Origin: Terricaulis silvestris
GTDB taxonomy: Bacteria; Pseudomonadota; Alphaproteobacteria; Caulobacterales; Aquidulcibacteraceae
Length of the DNA: 64,000 bases
Assembly: GCF_009792355.1 (NCBI RefSeq)
Contig: NZ_CP047045.1
Location: 2,940,501 to 3,004,500 of the forward strand
Reading direction: 5' to 3'
Notes under the pieces: model-generated
Told to the model about the DNA's origin: nothing
The model's database searches: none
The model's input: only the letters and a program-made list of their open reading frames with translations
Program-made: the position numbers and the translations under genes
In this document: positions 51,607-61,214 of the stretch, piece after piece
How positions within the stretch are numbered: the first letter of the stretch is position 1
How the letters are laid out: the number at the start of each line of letters is the position of its first letter

Positions 51607-54102
51607 TTAAATTGCGGGGCGCGCGCGTGTCCGCGTTGCAGCAATGGTCAAATTGGCGGGCGCAAGTCCCGGAGCGGACGCTGTAATCCTAATTCTGCCG
51701 GCAGCCTTTCGCGCTTGCACAATGGCCATGCAGAGCCCGTTGAAGGCCCGGCGCGCTTGCGCTTTGTCCGGCTCGAGGCTGGTCGGATTGCCATTGCCAA
51801 CGCCGATGATCGCGCCCGGGCCGCGCACCGCGAAACTCACTTCGTGGTCCGCGCGTGGAGCGATGCGGCCTTGCGCATCCACCACTTGAACGCTGACAAC
51901 GCTGCAATCCTCGCCATCGCCCGCAATCGAAGCGCGATCGGCGCTCAGCACAAGGCGCGCAGCGGGCCCCGCGGTTTCGCGGCGAACAGTTTGCACCAAC
52001 GCGCCATTGCGGAAGCCGCGCGCTTCGAGCGAGCCCGGCGCATACGGCACGCGCCATTCGGCGTGACCGTTGCGCGGCACGGGATGCGACCCGAGCGGCG
52101 CGCCGTTCAGGAAGAGTTCAACGGTGTCGCAATTCGAATGGCACCAGACCTCGATCTCCTGACCTTCGCGCCCTTCCCAGTTCCAGTGCGGCAGCACATG
52201 CAACACCGGCTCACGCGACCACCAAGCCTTGTAATAATAGTAATTGTCCTTCGGGAATCCGCACGTATCCATCACACCGAAATACGATGAGATCGACGGG
52301 AATTGATTGAACGGCGTGGGTTCGCCGCGATAGTCGAACCCGGTCCAGATGAAGCCGCCTGCGTTGAACGGCTGGTCTGCGATGATCTTCCACCAGAACT
52401 CTGCCGTCGTCGCCCACCACGGATGCTCGCGGTCATACGCGGGCAGAATGTGGCGCACATCGTCGCGCGCATACTCGCCGCGTGTGCACACCGTGCTGCC
52501 AGTTTCCGAGCCGTAGATGGGCTGGTTCGGCACACGCTCGTGATAACCGGCCATCAGTTGCGTGCGATAATTGAAGCCGCGCACATCAACGACGGGCGAG
52601 GCGCCTTCAATGTTATCGTTGTCGATCGCGATCGTCGTCAGTCGCGTGTCGTCCAGCGCGTTCACCAGCCGCTTCATGCTCGCAGCGATGCGCGCGCCGC
52701 GCTCTGTGGTCTGGTGGTTCTGCTCTTCGTTGCCGATCGACCACAGGATCACAGACGGATGATTGCGGTCGCGCCGGATCAGGCGTTCGAGCTGATCCAT
52801 CCCTTCAGGCGAGGATGTCATCGGCCGCGTTTCGTCGATCACCAGCATGCCGAGCTGGTCGCAAGCATCGAGCAATTCAGGCGTCGGCGGGTTATGGGCT
52901 GCGCGATAGGCGTTCGAACCCATCTCTTTGAGCTTGCGGATGCGGAAATCCTGCAGCGCGTCTGGCAAGGCCGAGCCGACGCCCGCGTGATCCTGATGGT
53001 TGCAGGTGCCCAATAGCTTCAGCGGCTGTTCGTTCAGGAAGAAGCCCTGTTGTGCATCAAAGCGGATGGTGCGCACGCCGAACGGCGTCGTGACCACGTC
53101 GATCAACGCGCCATTCGTCCAGATTTCCGTGCGCAGTGAATACAGGTACGGCTCTTCAAGCGTCCAGAGCCGCGCGCCTTCGATGCGCGTGCGCTGCTCA
53201 ACCGCACTGTTTCCCCAGGCTTCCAACCGGGAGCCTTGCCTGGCGTCCGCTACGACACGCCCAGTCGCATCGTGCACGACACAGCGCACCTCGCAGACGC
53301 GCGGCACATCGCATTCGTTCGTGAGATCAGTGGTGACAAGGATCTCTGCACCACCCGCCCGCGGCACGGCGCGCACAAACACGCCCCATTGCGGTACGTG
53401 TAGCGGATCGGTCTTGGTCAGCCAGACGTGCCGATAGATGCCGGCGCCCTCGTAAAACCAGCCCTCACCTAAAGTGGCGTCGGCACGAACGGCGAGCACG
53501 TTGGCGCCGCCACAATTGGCGAAGTCAGTGATATCGACGCGGAATGGCGCATAACCGCTTTGGTTGCGGTGAACGGCGTAGCCGTTGAACATCACGAGAG
53601 CATCGCGAAACACGCCATCGAACTCGATCGCGATGCGCTTACCCCGATCGTTTTGGGGAAGATCGAACGTCTTGCGGTACCAACCGACGCTGGTATCGGG
53701 AAATTCACGCCCGAGAGGCTTGAAGCCATGATCGGCGCGCGGGTCCCACTCCGGAATTTCGCCCGTACTTGGAACGAACGGCAGTTCAACGGCCCAATCG
53801 TGCGGTAGCTGGATGGCCCGCCAAGCGCTGTCGTCGAAATCGGCGGCAGCTGCTGCGGAGACGCTCACGCCCTGCTTGGCGAACGTCCGTTGATTGAGGC
53901 CGAAATCGAAATCACGTGCGATGTCCGATGCGTGGCCAAGCGCGAAGCGCCAGTCGAAATCCATCAGCAGACGTTCGCGGCGACCATTCGCGCCCGCTGC
54001 TCCGCGCCGGGTCTGCGCTTGTGCGCTCGCGGGGCCTTGCGCACCAAGCGCGCCGATCGCGGCGCTAGAGCCAATCAAACCGCGTCGGGTGATCTTGCCC
54101 AT
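51607..54102 (-). CDS. beta-galactosidase (GH2)
   Basis: 831 residues from ATG 54102 (TGATG with the permease stop). The N-terminus MGKITRRGLIGSSAAIGALGAQGPASA looks like a Tat-type signal. Domain order: sugar-binding (about 45-225), immunoglobulin-like (about 230-345), TIM barrel (about 346-640) with acid/base Glu459 in ILWSIGNEEQ and nucleophile Glu533 in YGSETGST, then C-terminal beta domains resembling DUF4982 and an invasin-like module (APGSLEARGF, VVSVQVVDAQGRIAPRADHEV). It should release galactose from galacto-oligosaccharides in the periplasm. Confidence 0.9.
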   Translation of the reverse strand: MGKITRRGLIGSSAAIGALGAQGPASAQAQTRRGAAGANGRRERLLMDFDWRFALGHASDIARDFDFGLNQRTFAKQGVSVSAAAAADFDDSAWRAIQLPHDWAVELPFVPSTGEIPEWDPRADHGFKPLGREFPDTSVGWYRKTFDLPQNDRGKRIAIEFDGVFRDALVMFNGYAVHRNQSGYAPFRVDITDFANCGGANVLAVRADATLGEGWFYEGAGIYRHVWLTKTDPLHVPQWGVFVRAVPRAGGAEILVTTDLTNECDVPRVCEVRCVVHDATGRVVADARQGSRLEAWGNSAVEQRTRIEGARLWTLEEPYLYSLRTEIWTNGALIDVVTTPFGVRTIRFDAQQGFFLNEQPLKLLGTCNHQDHAGVGSALPDALQDFRIRKLKEMGSNAYRAAHNPPTPELLDACDQLGMLVIDETRPMTSSPEGMDQLERLIRRDRNHPSVILWSIGNEEQNHQTTERGARIAASMKRLVNALDDTRLTTIAIDNDNIEGASPVVDVRGFNYRTQLMAGYHERVPNQPIYGSETGSTVCTRGEYARDDVRHILPAYDREHPWWATTAEFWWKIIADQPFNAGGFIWTGFDYRGEPTPFNQFPSISSYFGVMDTCGFPKDNYYYYKAWWSREPVLHVLPHWNWEGREGQEIEVWCHSNCDTVELFLNGAPLGSHPVPRNGHAEWRVPYAPGSLEARGFRNGALVQTVRRETAGPAARLVLSADRASIAGDGEDCSVVSVQVVDAQGRIAPRADHEVSFAVRGPGAIIGVGNGNPTSLEPDKAQARRAFNGLCMAIVQARKAAGRIRITASAPGLAPANLTIAATRTRARPAI

Positions 54103-55061
54103 CAGGCCGCTCCGGGTTTCGCCTTCGCTTGCGTGCGCATGCGCTGACGCATCTGATCGAGGATGACGGCAAGCAGCAGAATGCCGCCGCGCACGACGTA
54201 TTGGTAGAACGTTGGCACATCGAGCAGATTGAGCGCATTCTGCGCCGCCCCCATGATCAGCACGCCGACGATGACGCCGCCGATCGTCGCCACGCCGCCC
54301 GACAACGAAACACCGCCCAGCACGCACGCCGAGATCACTTGCAGTTCGAGTCCAAGCGAAGTGTTAGGTTGACCGCTGGTGATGCGCGCGGCGAGCACGA
54401 TGCCGGCAAGCGCCGTCACCAGGCCGTGCACCGTGAAAACAATAATCTTGACCCGATCGACCGGCACGCCCGCCAAGCGCGCGGCTTCCGCGTTGCCGCC
54501 AATCGCCAGCACGTTGCGCCCGAACACCGTTGCGTTCAGCACAAAGCCAAAAGCGAGAAAGCACATCAGCGTGATCCAAACTGGATACGCGATACCCACG
54601 AACGTCCCGGTGCCGAGCACATAGAAGCTCTCCTCCGGGATCGCCACCGCCTCGCCGCCGGAGACGAGGAAGGCCAAGCCGCGCACGATCTCCATCATCG
54701 CCAGCGTCGCAATCAGCGAATTGATTTTCAGCCGCGCGACGACGAAGCCGTTGATCAGCCCCACAACTGCGCCAGCGCCCAGCCCAGCCACGACGCCCAG
54801 CGCCACGCTGCCTGTGTTGGACATCACCTCCGCGGCCAGCACACCCGAGAGCGCCACCAGTGAACCCACGGAGAGATCCACTTCGCGCATCGCTAGCACG
54901 AGCATCATGGTGGTCGCCACCGCGCCGACGAGGCTCACGGCGAGCACCAGGCCCTGCGCGTTGCGGAACGAGAGGAAATCCGGAACGAAAATCGAGAGCG
55001 CCGCCATCAGGACGACGAGCACGGCCAGCGGGCCCAACGCGGTCGTGAATCCAGCCTTCAT
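54102..55061 (-). CDS. araH: ABC transporter permease, AraH type
   Basis: 319 residues with eight to ten membrane segments. Highly like E. coli AraH in segments such as VDLSVGSLVALSGV, LINGFVVARLKINSLIATLAMMEIVRGLAFLVS, GRNVLAIGGNAEAARLAGVPV and ARITSGQPNTSLGLELQVISACVLGGVSLSGG. Inner-membrane channel of a monosaccharide importer. Although AraFGH carries L-arabinose in E. coli, the surrounding galactanase, galactosidase and Dgo enzymes suggest galactose, perhaps with arabinose, here. Confidence 0.93.
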   Translation of the reverse strand: MKAGFTTALGPLAVLVVLMAALSIFVPDFLSFRNAQGLVLAVSLVGAVATTMMLVLAMREVDLSVGSLVALSGVLAAEVMSNTGSVALGVVAGLGAGAVVGLINGFVVARLKINSLIATLAMMEIVRGLAFLVSGGEAVAIPEESFYVLGTGTFVGIAYPVWITLMCFLAFGFVLNATVFGRNVLAIGGNAEAARLAGVPVDRVKIIVFTVHGLVTALAGIVLAARITSGQPNTSLGLELQVISACVLGGVSLSGGVATIGGVIVGVLIMGAAQNALNLLDVPTFYQYVVRGGILLLAVILDQMRQRMRTQAKAKPGAA

Positions 55062-56566
55062 GCGCGCACCGCCGTCCGTTCATCGGGCAGCGCCAGCCTC
55101 AGCAAAGCGTCTTGCGTCGCTTCATCCCGCTTCAGTTCGCCGGCGATGCGTCCCTCGCGCATGACGATCACGCGATCGCACAAGCCCAAAATCTCCGGCG
55201 TATCGCTCGACGCCACGAGGATCGTCCTCCCCTCTTCGGCCAACTTGAACAGCAGCGCGTAGATTTCGCTGCGCGCGCCGACATCGATGCCGCGCGTCGG
55301 CTCGTCCATCAGGAAGATGTCCGCGCCCGCCGCGAGCCAGCGCGCCAGCACGACTTTCTGCTGATTGCCGCCGGAAAGTGTGCTGATCGCCGCCTCGGCA
55401 GATGATGTTTTCACCTTGAGCGCGGCAATGCTTTCCGCCGCCTGCTTGCGTTCGCGCGCTGGATTGCGGAGAGCGCTGTGCTTGGCCGCGTTGCGATCGG
55501 CGAGCACCAGATTCTCGCGCACCGACAAAAGCGGCACAATGCCCTCGTCCTTCCGATCCTCGGGACAGAGCGCGAGACCCGCCGCGATCGCCTCGCGCGG
55601 ATGAGTGAAGAGCGCCTCCTTACCGTGTACGCGCAGCATGCCACCCTTGGCGCGCTCCGCGCCAAAGATCAGCTTGAACAACTCGGAGCGCCCGGCGCCG
55701 ACCAAGCCGAAAAAGCCCAAAATCTCGCCCTTGTGCGCCGTGAACGAGACCGGCGCCGCCAAACCCGGCCCCATCAAGTTCAGCGCCTCCAGCGCCGCCT
55801 CACCATGCGTACGCGCGCGATAAGCATAGATGTCGGCGATCTCACGGCCCGCCATTTCGGAGATCAAGCGATCCTTGCTGACTTGCGCGAGCACATCGTG
55901 GTTCGCCACCAGCCGCCCGTCGCGCAGCACTGAAGCGCTATCACACAGCGCGAAAATCTCCTCCAACCGATGGCTGACATAGAGGATGGCGCGGCCCTCC
56001 TGTTTCAGATCGCGCACGATCCGCATCAGCGTCTCGGTTTCGCGAGCAGAAAGCGAAGAGGTCGGCTCGTCGAAAGCAATCACGCGCGCATCGCGCAGCA
56101 GCGCCTTGCCGATCTCGACCATCTGCCGACGCCCGATCGGCAAGCTCTTGACCAGCGCGCGCGGATCAATGTCTTCGCCCAGTCGTTGGAGCACCGCGCC
56201 CGCGCGTCGGTGCATTTCTCCGGCATCCAGAAATCCGCCGCGCGCTGGCATCGCCCCCAGCATCAGGTTTTCCGCAACGCTCATGTCCGGTGCAAGTTGC
56301 AGCTCTTGGTGGATCACCGCGATCCCCGCGCCCGCTGAAGCGCGAGGACCGGCGAAAACGCGCGCCTCGCCCGAGACGCGCAGCACGCCGCTGTCAGGCT
56401 TGTGCTCGCCGGAGAGAATCTTCAGCAGCGTCGACTTGCCGGCGCCGTTTTCGCCCATCAGCGCGCGTATTTCGCCGTCGCGCACCTGAAGCGACACGCT
56501 GTCCAGCGCCATGACGCCGGGAAACCGCTTGCCGACGCCTGCAAGCTCGAGCCGCGGCGTGCTCAC
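55058..56566 (-). CDS. araG: ABC transporter ATP-binding protein, AraG type
   Basis: 502 residues, the length of E. coli AraG. Two nucleotide-binding halves: first Walker A MGENGAGKST (about 38-47), Walker B VIAFDEPTSSLSARE; second half with the degenerate Walker A GLVGAGRSEL, signature LSGGNQQKVVLARWL and Walker B IFLMDEPTRGIDVGA. One intact and one degenerate site is normal for sugar importers of this class. Start and stop overlap neighbouring genes by four bases. Confidence 0.95.
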   Translation of the reverse strand: MSTPRLELAGVGKRFPGVMALDSVSLQVRDGEIRALMGENGAGKSTLLKILSGEHKPDSGVLRVSGEARVFAGPRASAGAGIAVIHQELQLAPDMSVAENLMLGAMPARGGFLDAGEMHRRAGAVLQRLGEDIDPRALVKSLPIGRRQMVEIGKALLRDARVIAFDEPTSSLSARETETLMRIVRDLKQEGRAILYVSHRLEEIFALCDSASVLRDGRLVANHDVLAQVSKDRLISEMAGREIADIYAYRARTHGEAALEALNLMGPGLAAPVSFTAHKGEILGFFGLVGAGRSELFKLIFGAERAKGGMLRVHGKEALFTHPREAIAAGLALCPEDRKDEGIVPLLSVRENLVLADRNAAKHSALRNPARERKQAAESIAALKVKTSSAEAAISTLSGGNQQKVVLARWLAAGADIFLMDEPTRGIDVGARSEIYALLFKLAEEGRTILVASSDTPEILGLCDRVIVMREGRIAGELKRDEATQDALLRLALPDERTAVRA

Positions 56567-57546
56567 GCCGCCTGCTCCGCCTTTAACGTTTCCCAGTTCT
56601 CGCGCGTCATCACCTTGCCGTCAGTATAGGTCAGCAGCGGCGGCTCGACGTTTTCAGTGATCCAGCGATACATGGCGAGCGTGGTTTCGAAGCCGTGGCG
56701 GCGCGCATCGAGCAGGATCGAGGCGAAGAACGCGGTCGGCTGCGCCTTCTGGAATTCGCCCTGCGCGCTGGCAGAACCATTGATGCCGACGGCGATGACG
56801 TCCGCCGCGCCAAGGCCTGCGCCTTCGGTTGCACGCACCGCGCCCAACACGGTCTCGTCATTCATGCCAACGACCGCCCATCGCCGGATCGCGCCTTGGC
56901 GCATCAGCACCGGATTGGCCGCGTTGAAGCCGCCTTCGGTGTCGCTGGTGCGCATTGGCGCATCGAACACACGCGCAGCCGGCAGCCCAGATTCGATTAG
57001 AGCATCGCGCGCGCCGTCTGTCCGCTGTCGCGCTGTTTCAAGATTGTCGAACGTCGTGCGCAGCAGGCCGATCTCGCTCAGAGCCCAGCCGCGCTGCGCT
57101 GCCTCGGCCGCGATGGTTTCGCCAACCTGGCGGCCGATCTGTGTGGCCGAGATGCCGACATGGGGGATGCTTTCGATCGGCAGTTCATCGGCGCCGAGCA
57201 AGCGATCGTCCACCGACATCAGTTTCAACTGGTTCGCGGTCGCGCGCTGCTGGATCGCTGCGCCAAGACGCGTATCCGGCGCACAAATGATCATGCCTTG
57301 CGCGCCGCGCGCGCCAAGATTGTCGATCCCCGCCAGCACGCGCTCGCCGTCAGTGCCGCCAATCTTGATCAGCTCGAAATTGTTTTCTCTCGCGGCGCGT
57401 TCGGCGAAACGCCACTCGGTCTGGAACCACGGCTCTTCAGGCTGCTTGACGATGAAGCCGATCTTCGTTGTCGCCGCATTGCGATTGCATGCAGTTGCGG
57501 CGAGGCTCGCAAAGGCCGCGCCGATGAAGCGCTTGCGTGTCAGCAT
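56563..57546 (-). CDS. araF: sugar ABC transporter substrate-binding protein, AraF type
   Basis: 327 residues from ATG 57546, preceded by a GGGAGG site; the longer open frame covers the promoter. N-terminal MLTRKRFIGAAFASLAATAC is a lipoprotein signal with Cys20 as the anchor, unlike the free periplasmic AraF of E. coli. The mature part shows strong AraF likeness: IGFIVKQPEEPWFQTEWRFAERAA, GMIICAPDTRLGAAI, VVGMNDETVLGAVRATEGAGL and IAVGINGSASA. First gene of the importer-galactosidase operon. Confidence 0.93.
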   Translation of the reverse strand: MLTRKRFIGAAFASLAATACNRNAATTKIGFIVKQPEEPWFQTEWRFAERAARENNFELIKIGGTDGERVLAGIDNLGARGAQGMIICAPDTRLGAAIQQRATANQLKLMSVDDRLLGADELPIESIPHVGISATQIGRQVGETIAAEAAQRGWALSEIGLLRTTFDNLETARQRTDGARDALIESGLPAARVFDAPMRTSDTEGGFNAANPVLMRQGAIRRWAVVGMNDETVLGAVRATEGAGLGAADVIAVGINGSASAQGEFQKAQPTAFFASILLDARRHGFETTLAMYRWITENVEPPLLTYTDGKVMTRENWETLKAEQAA

Positions 57547-57697
57547 GCGTCCCTCCCACCGTTGCGCTCTTGCGGCGCTGACCGGTCTCCTTCGCCGCAT
57601 AAGATACGCCCAGTTGCGCGTCAACGCTTTTATCATATAAATGACTCGAGCCGGGCTTGGGCGCCCGATTGGGCGAACGCGGCGGCAGGAGAAACGC
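57547..57697. promoter_or_regulatory. divergent araF/dehydratase promoter with TTTATCATATAAAT
   Basis: This 151-base region separates the importer operon from the catabolic operon. TTTATCATATAAAT (57629-57642) almost repeats the motif at 51559. An ATG inside it (57641) is in frame with the dehydratase but has no ribosome site, whereas AGGAG at 57687-57691 stands six bases before TTG 57698. Confidence 0.55.
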
Positions 57698-59419
57698 TTG
57701 AAGGACGGCAAGCCTCTTCGATCTCAGGCTTGGTTCGGCGGCGCCGATCGGGACGGCTTCATCCATCGCAGCTGGATGAAGAATAGCGGCCTGCCCGACG
57801 ACGCGTTCGACGGTCGTCCCATCATCGGCATCTGCAACACCTTCTCAGAACTGACGCCTTGCAACGCGCACTTCCGCGGCCTCGCCGAACACGTGAAGCG
57901 CGGCGTGCTGGAGGCTGGCGGCGTGCCTTTCGAATTTCCAGTGTTCTCATGTGGCGAAACCAACCTACGCCCCACGGCAATGCTGTTCCGCAACCTCGCA
58001 TCTATGGACGTTGAGGAATCCATCCGCGGCAATCCGATCGACGGCGTGGTGCTGCTGGCGGGCTGCGACAAGACCACGCCCTCGCTCCTGATGGGCGCCG
58101 CGAGCTGCGATCTGCCGACGATTCTGGTATCTGGCGGGCCCATGCTGAACGGACGCTTCCGCGGCCGCACGCTGGGCTCCGGCACCGACGTGTGGCGCTT
58201 CTCGGAAGAAGTCCGCGCCGGCAGCATGACGCAAGCCGATTTCGCCGCTGCCGAAGACGGCATGTCGCGCTCGGCCGGCCATTGCATGACGATGGGCACG
58301 GCCTCGACCATGGCCTCGCTCGCCGAAGCGCTGGGCATGACGCTGCCGTACAACGCGGCTTTCCCTGCCGCCGATGCGCGCCGAAACAGGCTGGCGCAGC
58401 TCTCAGGACGGCGCATCGTGGACATGGTGCGCGAAGATATTCGTCCGTCGCAGATCATGACTCGCGAGGCATTTGCGAACGCCGTCCGCGTCACCGGCGC
58501 AATCGGCGGTTCGACCAACGCCGTCGTGCATTTGCTCGCGATTGCAGGCCGCGTCGGCGTCGATCTCTCACTCGATGATTGGGACAAACTCGGACGCAAT
58601 GTGCCGACGCTGCTCGATCTCATGCCGTCGGGACGATTCCTCATGGAGGAGTTCTGCTATGCGGGCGGTTTGCCAGCGCTCATGAAAGAAATCGCCGACT
58701 TGCTCGATCTTGACGCTATGACCGCCAACGGTCGCACCATCGGTGAAAACATCGCGGACGCTGAAGTCTACGACCGCGAGGTGATCCGCACACGCGACAA
58801 CCCGATCGCCGCACAAGGCGGCCTCGCCGTGCTTCGTGGCAATCTCGCGCCGCAAGGCGCGGTGCTGAAACCCTCGGCGGCCAGCCCCCACCTGCTCAAG
58901 CATCGCGGTCGCGCCATCGTGTTCGAGACCATCGAGCACTACAAATCGCGCATCGACGATCCCGATCTCGACGTGGATGAAGACTCCGTCCTGGTGTTGA
59001 AAAATTGCGGCCCGAAAGGGTATCCGGGCATGCCGGAAGTCGGCAACATGGCGCTGCCAAGGAAGCTTCTGAAGCGCGGCGTGCGCGACATGCTGCGCAT
59101 TTCGGACGCGCGCATGTCCGGCACCGCGTTCGGCACGGTGGTGCTTCATGTCGCACCGGAAGCGGCGATTGGCGGACCGCTCGGGCTGGTGCGCGACGGC
59201 GACATGATCGCGCTTGATGTCGAAAAACGCACGTTGGAGCACAACATTTCCGCCGTCGAGCTCGAACGCCGCCGCGCCAAGTGGAGCGCGCCTGAGCCTG
59301 CAATGAAGGGCGGCTACCAAAGCTTGTACGTCGAGCGTGTGCTGCAGGCCGATCGCGGCGCCGATTTCGACTTTCTCGTCGGCTGCCGAGGCGCCGACAT
59401 TCCACGCGAGAGCCATTGA
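57698..59419 (+). CDS. IlvD/Edd family sugar-acid dehydratase (galactonate/arabonate type)
   Basis: 573 residues from TTG 57698, chosen for the AGGAG six bases ahead; the ATG at 57641 would add 19 Arg-rich residues and overlap the operator. The protein starts KDGKPLRSQAWFGG, normal for this subfamily. Fe-S ligands are the Cys residues in SELTPCNAH, LLAGCDKTTP and SAGHCMTMG. L-arabonate dehydratases of this family also accept D-galactonate, producing 2-keto-3-deoxy acids. With DgoK and DgoA downstream, D-galactonate is the probable main substrate. DHAD (IlvD) itself is less likely given the neighbours. Confidence 0.9.
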   Translation: MKDGKPLRSQAWFGGADRDGFIHRSWMKNSGLPDDAFDGRPIIGICNTFSELTPCNAHFRGLAEHVKRGVLEAGGVPFEFPVFSCGETNLRPTAMLFRNLASMDVEESIRGNPIDGVVLLAGCDKTTPSLLMGAASCDLPTILVSGGPMLNGRFRGRTLGSGTDVWRFSEEVRAGSMTQADFAAAEDGMSRSAGHCMTMGTASTMASLAEALGMTLPYNAAFPAADARRNRLAQLSGRRIVDMVREDIRPSQIMTREAFANAVRVTGAIGGSTNAVVHLLAIAGRVGVDLSLDDWDKLGRNVPTLLDLMPSGRFLMEEFCYAGGLPALMKEIADLLDLDAMTANGRTIGENIADAEVYDREVIRTRDNPIAAQGGLAVLRGNLAPQGAVLKPSAASPHLLKHRGRAIVFETIEHYKSRIDDPDLDVDEDSVLVLKNCGPKGYPGMPEVGNMALPRKLLKRGVRDMLRISDARMSGTAFGTVVLHVAPEAAIGGPLGLVRDGDMIALDVEKRTLEHNISAVELERRRAKWSAPEPAMKGGYQSLYVERVLQADRGADFDFLVGCRGADIPRESH

Positions 59420-60300
59420 TGGCCGCGCTAGCGCCAACACCGGCATCCGCGATCACGTACACATGGCCCGTGCGCGCGACGCTTGGAGAAGGTCCGGTCT
59501 ACGATGCTCGTGAGGATGCGCTCTATTTCGTCGACATCAAAGGAAAGCGTCTGCATCGCCTGACGCTCAAGGGCCGCGCGCAAACGACATGGGACATGCC
59601 GGAAGCGATCGGGTGGGTGCTGCCGCGTGCGACTCGCCCCGGTTTCATCGCGGGCTTCAAGAGCGGATTCGCCGCGCTGACGCTGGATCCGCTCACGATC
59701 CATCGGATCGGCTCGCCAGAACCCGATCGCGCGAACAATCGCCTCAACGACGCCAAGGTCGATGCTCACGGCCGCATCTGGGCCGGCTCGATGGATGACG
59801 ACGAGAAGCAATCTTCCGGCGCACTCTATCGTCTCGATCCCTCAATGCACTGGACGCGCATGGACGATGGGTACGGCGTCGCCAACGGCCCAACCTTCAG
59901 TCCTGACGGCGCCACGCTCTATCACACCGATAGCGCGCGCCGCATCGTCTACCGCTTCGCACTGTCGCGCGACGGCGCGTTGTCGGAGCGCGGTGTCTTC
60001 GTGCGCTTCAAGGATGAATGGGGCTATCCGGACGGCATGACCACAGACAGCGAAGGCGGCGTTTGGATCGCGCACTGGGACGGTGCGCGCATCAGCCGCT
60101 TCACGCCTGACGGCGCACTGGACCGCTCGATTGCACTGCCTGTCTCGCGCCCAACGAGCTGCGTGTTCGCCGGCGAGGCGCTCAACCGGATGTTCGTCAC
60201 GTCCGCCTCGATTGGCCGCGAGGGCGAACCGCTCGCCGGCGGCCTGTTCGAAGTGGACGCCGGCGCGCGCGGCGCTCCATCATTTGCGTTCGCGGGGTAA
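59419..60300 (+). CDS. SMP-30/gluconolactonase family sugar lactonase
   Basis: 293 residues from ATG 59419 (TGATG overlap with the dehydratase). Six-bladed propeller: RATLGEGPVYDARED carries the metal-binding Glu, NNRLNDAKVDAHGRIWAGSMDDDE gives the substrate and metal Asn/Asp residues, and WGYPDGMTTDSEGGVWIAHWDG the catalytic Asp. It hydrolyses galactono- or arabinono-lactone to the free aldonic acid, the step between the 62629 dehydrogenase and the dehydratase. Confidence 0.92.
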   Translation: MAALAPTPASAITYTWPVRATLGEGPVYDAREDALYFVDIKGKRLHRLTLKGRAQTTWDMPEAIGWVLPRATRPGFIAGFKSGFAALTLDPLTIHRIGSPEPDRANNRLNDAKVDAHGRIWAGSMDDDEKQSSGALYRLDPSMHWTRMDDGYGVANGPTFSPDGATLYHTDSARRIVYRFALSRDGALSERGVFVRFKDEWGYPDGMTTDSEGGVWIAHWDGARISRFTPDGALDRSIALPVSRPTSCVFAGEALNRMFVTSASIGREGEPLAGGLFEVDAGARGAPSFAFAG

Positions 60301-60302
60301 GC

Positions 60303-61214
60303 ATGGCGAAGCCATCGATCGTGGGCGTGGACTGGGGCTCCACCAACCTTCGCGCCTTCCGTTTCGACGCCGAAGGCGAGATCGCTGAAGTGCGCCGGGC
60401 CGAATCCGGCGCGCGCACGCTTCGGGGCGCGGCGTTTGCCGACGTCCTGGAAACCCTCATCAGTGATTGGATCGACGATCAGAGCCGCATCGTAACGTGC
60501 GGCATGGCCGGCGGACGCGAGGGGTGGACCGAGGCGCCGTACGCCAATTGCCCCGTCGATATGCACGCTCTCGCCGGCTCGGTTATCCGCGCGCCCGCCA
60601 AGTTCGCCGACGTCTGGATCGTGCCGGGCGCAAAATCGATCCGCGACGACGGGCGCGTTGAAGTGATGCGGGGCGAGGAGACGCAAATCCTCGGCGGCCT
60701 CGAGAACGAGCGCGCGCCAGCCATCGTGATCGCGCCCGGCACACATTCGAAGTGGGCTCGTGTCGAAAACGGCCGGCTCGTGAGCTTCCGCACTTACATG
60801 ACCGGCGAATTGTTCGCGCTGCTGAAGGCGCACTCCATCCTCGGCCGCACCATGGATGTCTCGGCGCCGCACGATGCGGCCGCGTTTGATCTCGGCGTCC
60901 ACCGCGCGCTCGAAGACAAGGGCTTGCTCAATTTGATCTTCAGCACGCGCTCGGAAGTGTTGTTCGAGCATCTCTCTCCCGCGGCAGCGCCCTCATACCT
61001 CTCTGGGGTGCTGCTCGGCGCCGAGGTCGGCGAAGCGCTGGATCGCACGCCTTTCACCCGCGATACGCCCATCTTCCTGGTCGGCGATCCCGGCCTTGCC
61101 GGCCGCTACGCCCAAGCGCTTGCCATTGCCGGCCACAATCAGGTGCAAACACTCGACGGTGAACGCGCCGCAGCGCGAGGCCTCTGGCGCATCGCGCTGG
61201 AGCGCGGCGCATGA
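60303..61214 (+). CDS. dgoK: 2-dehydro-3-deoxygalactonokinase
   Basis: 303 residues. Actin-like sugar kinase of the DgoK family: N-terminal phosphate loop IVGVDWGSTNLRAFRF, CGMAGGREGWTEAPY, IVPGAKS, VMRGEETQILGGL and APGTHSKWARVENG are all characteristic. Phosphorylates 2-keto-3-deoxygalactonate to its 6-phosphate. The start is two bases after the lactonase stop and the stop overlaps dgoA (ATGA). Confidence 0.95.
   Translation: MAKPSIVGVDWGSTNLRAFRFDAEGEIAEVRRAESGARTLRGAAFADVLETLISDWIDDQSRIVTCGMAGGREGWTEAPYANCPVDMHALAGSVIRAPAKFADVWIVPGAKSIRDDGRVEVMRGEETQILGGLENERAPAIVIAPGTHSKWARVENGRLVSFRTYMTGELFALLKAHSILGRTMDVSAPHDAAAFDLGVHRALEDKGLLNLIFSTRSEVLFEHLSPAAAPSYLSGVLLGAEVGEALDRTPFTRDTPIFLVGDPGLAGRYAQALAIAGHNQVQTLDGERAAARGLWRIALERGA

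Noticed and set aside
56657-57640. 327-codon plus-strand frame opposite araF
   Set aside because: Low-complexity Ala/Ser/Arg composition with no recognisable domain; araF is certain on the other strand.
57641-57697. N-terminal extension of the dehydratase from ATG 57641
   Set aside because: No ribosome site, Arg-rich non-conserved residues and overlap with the operator motif; TTG 57698 has a good AGGAG.
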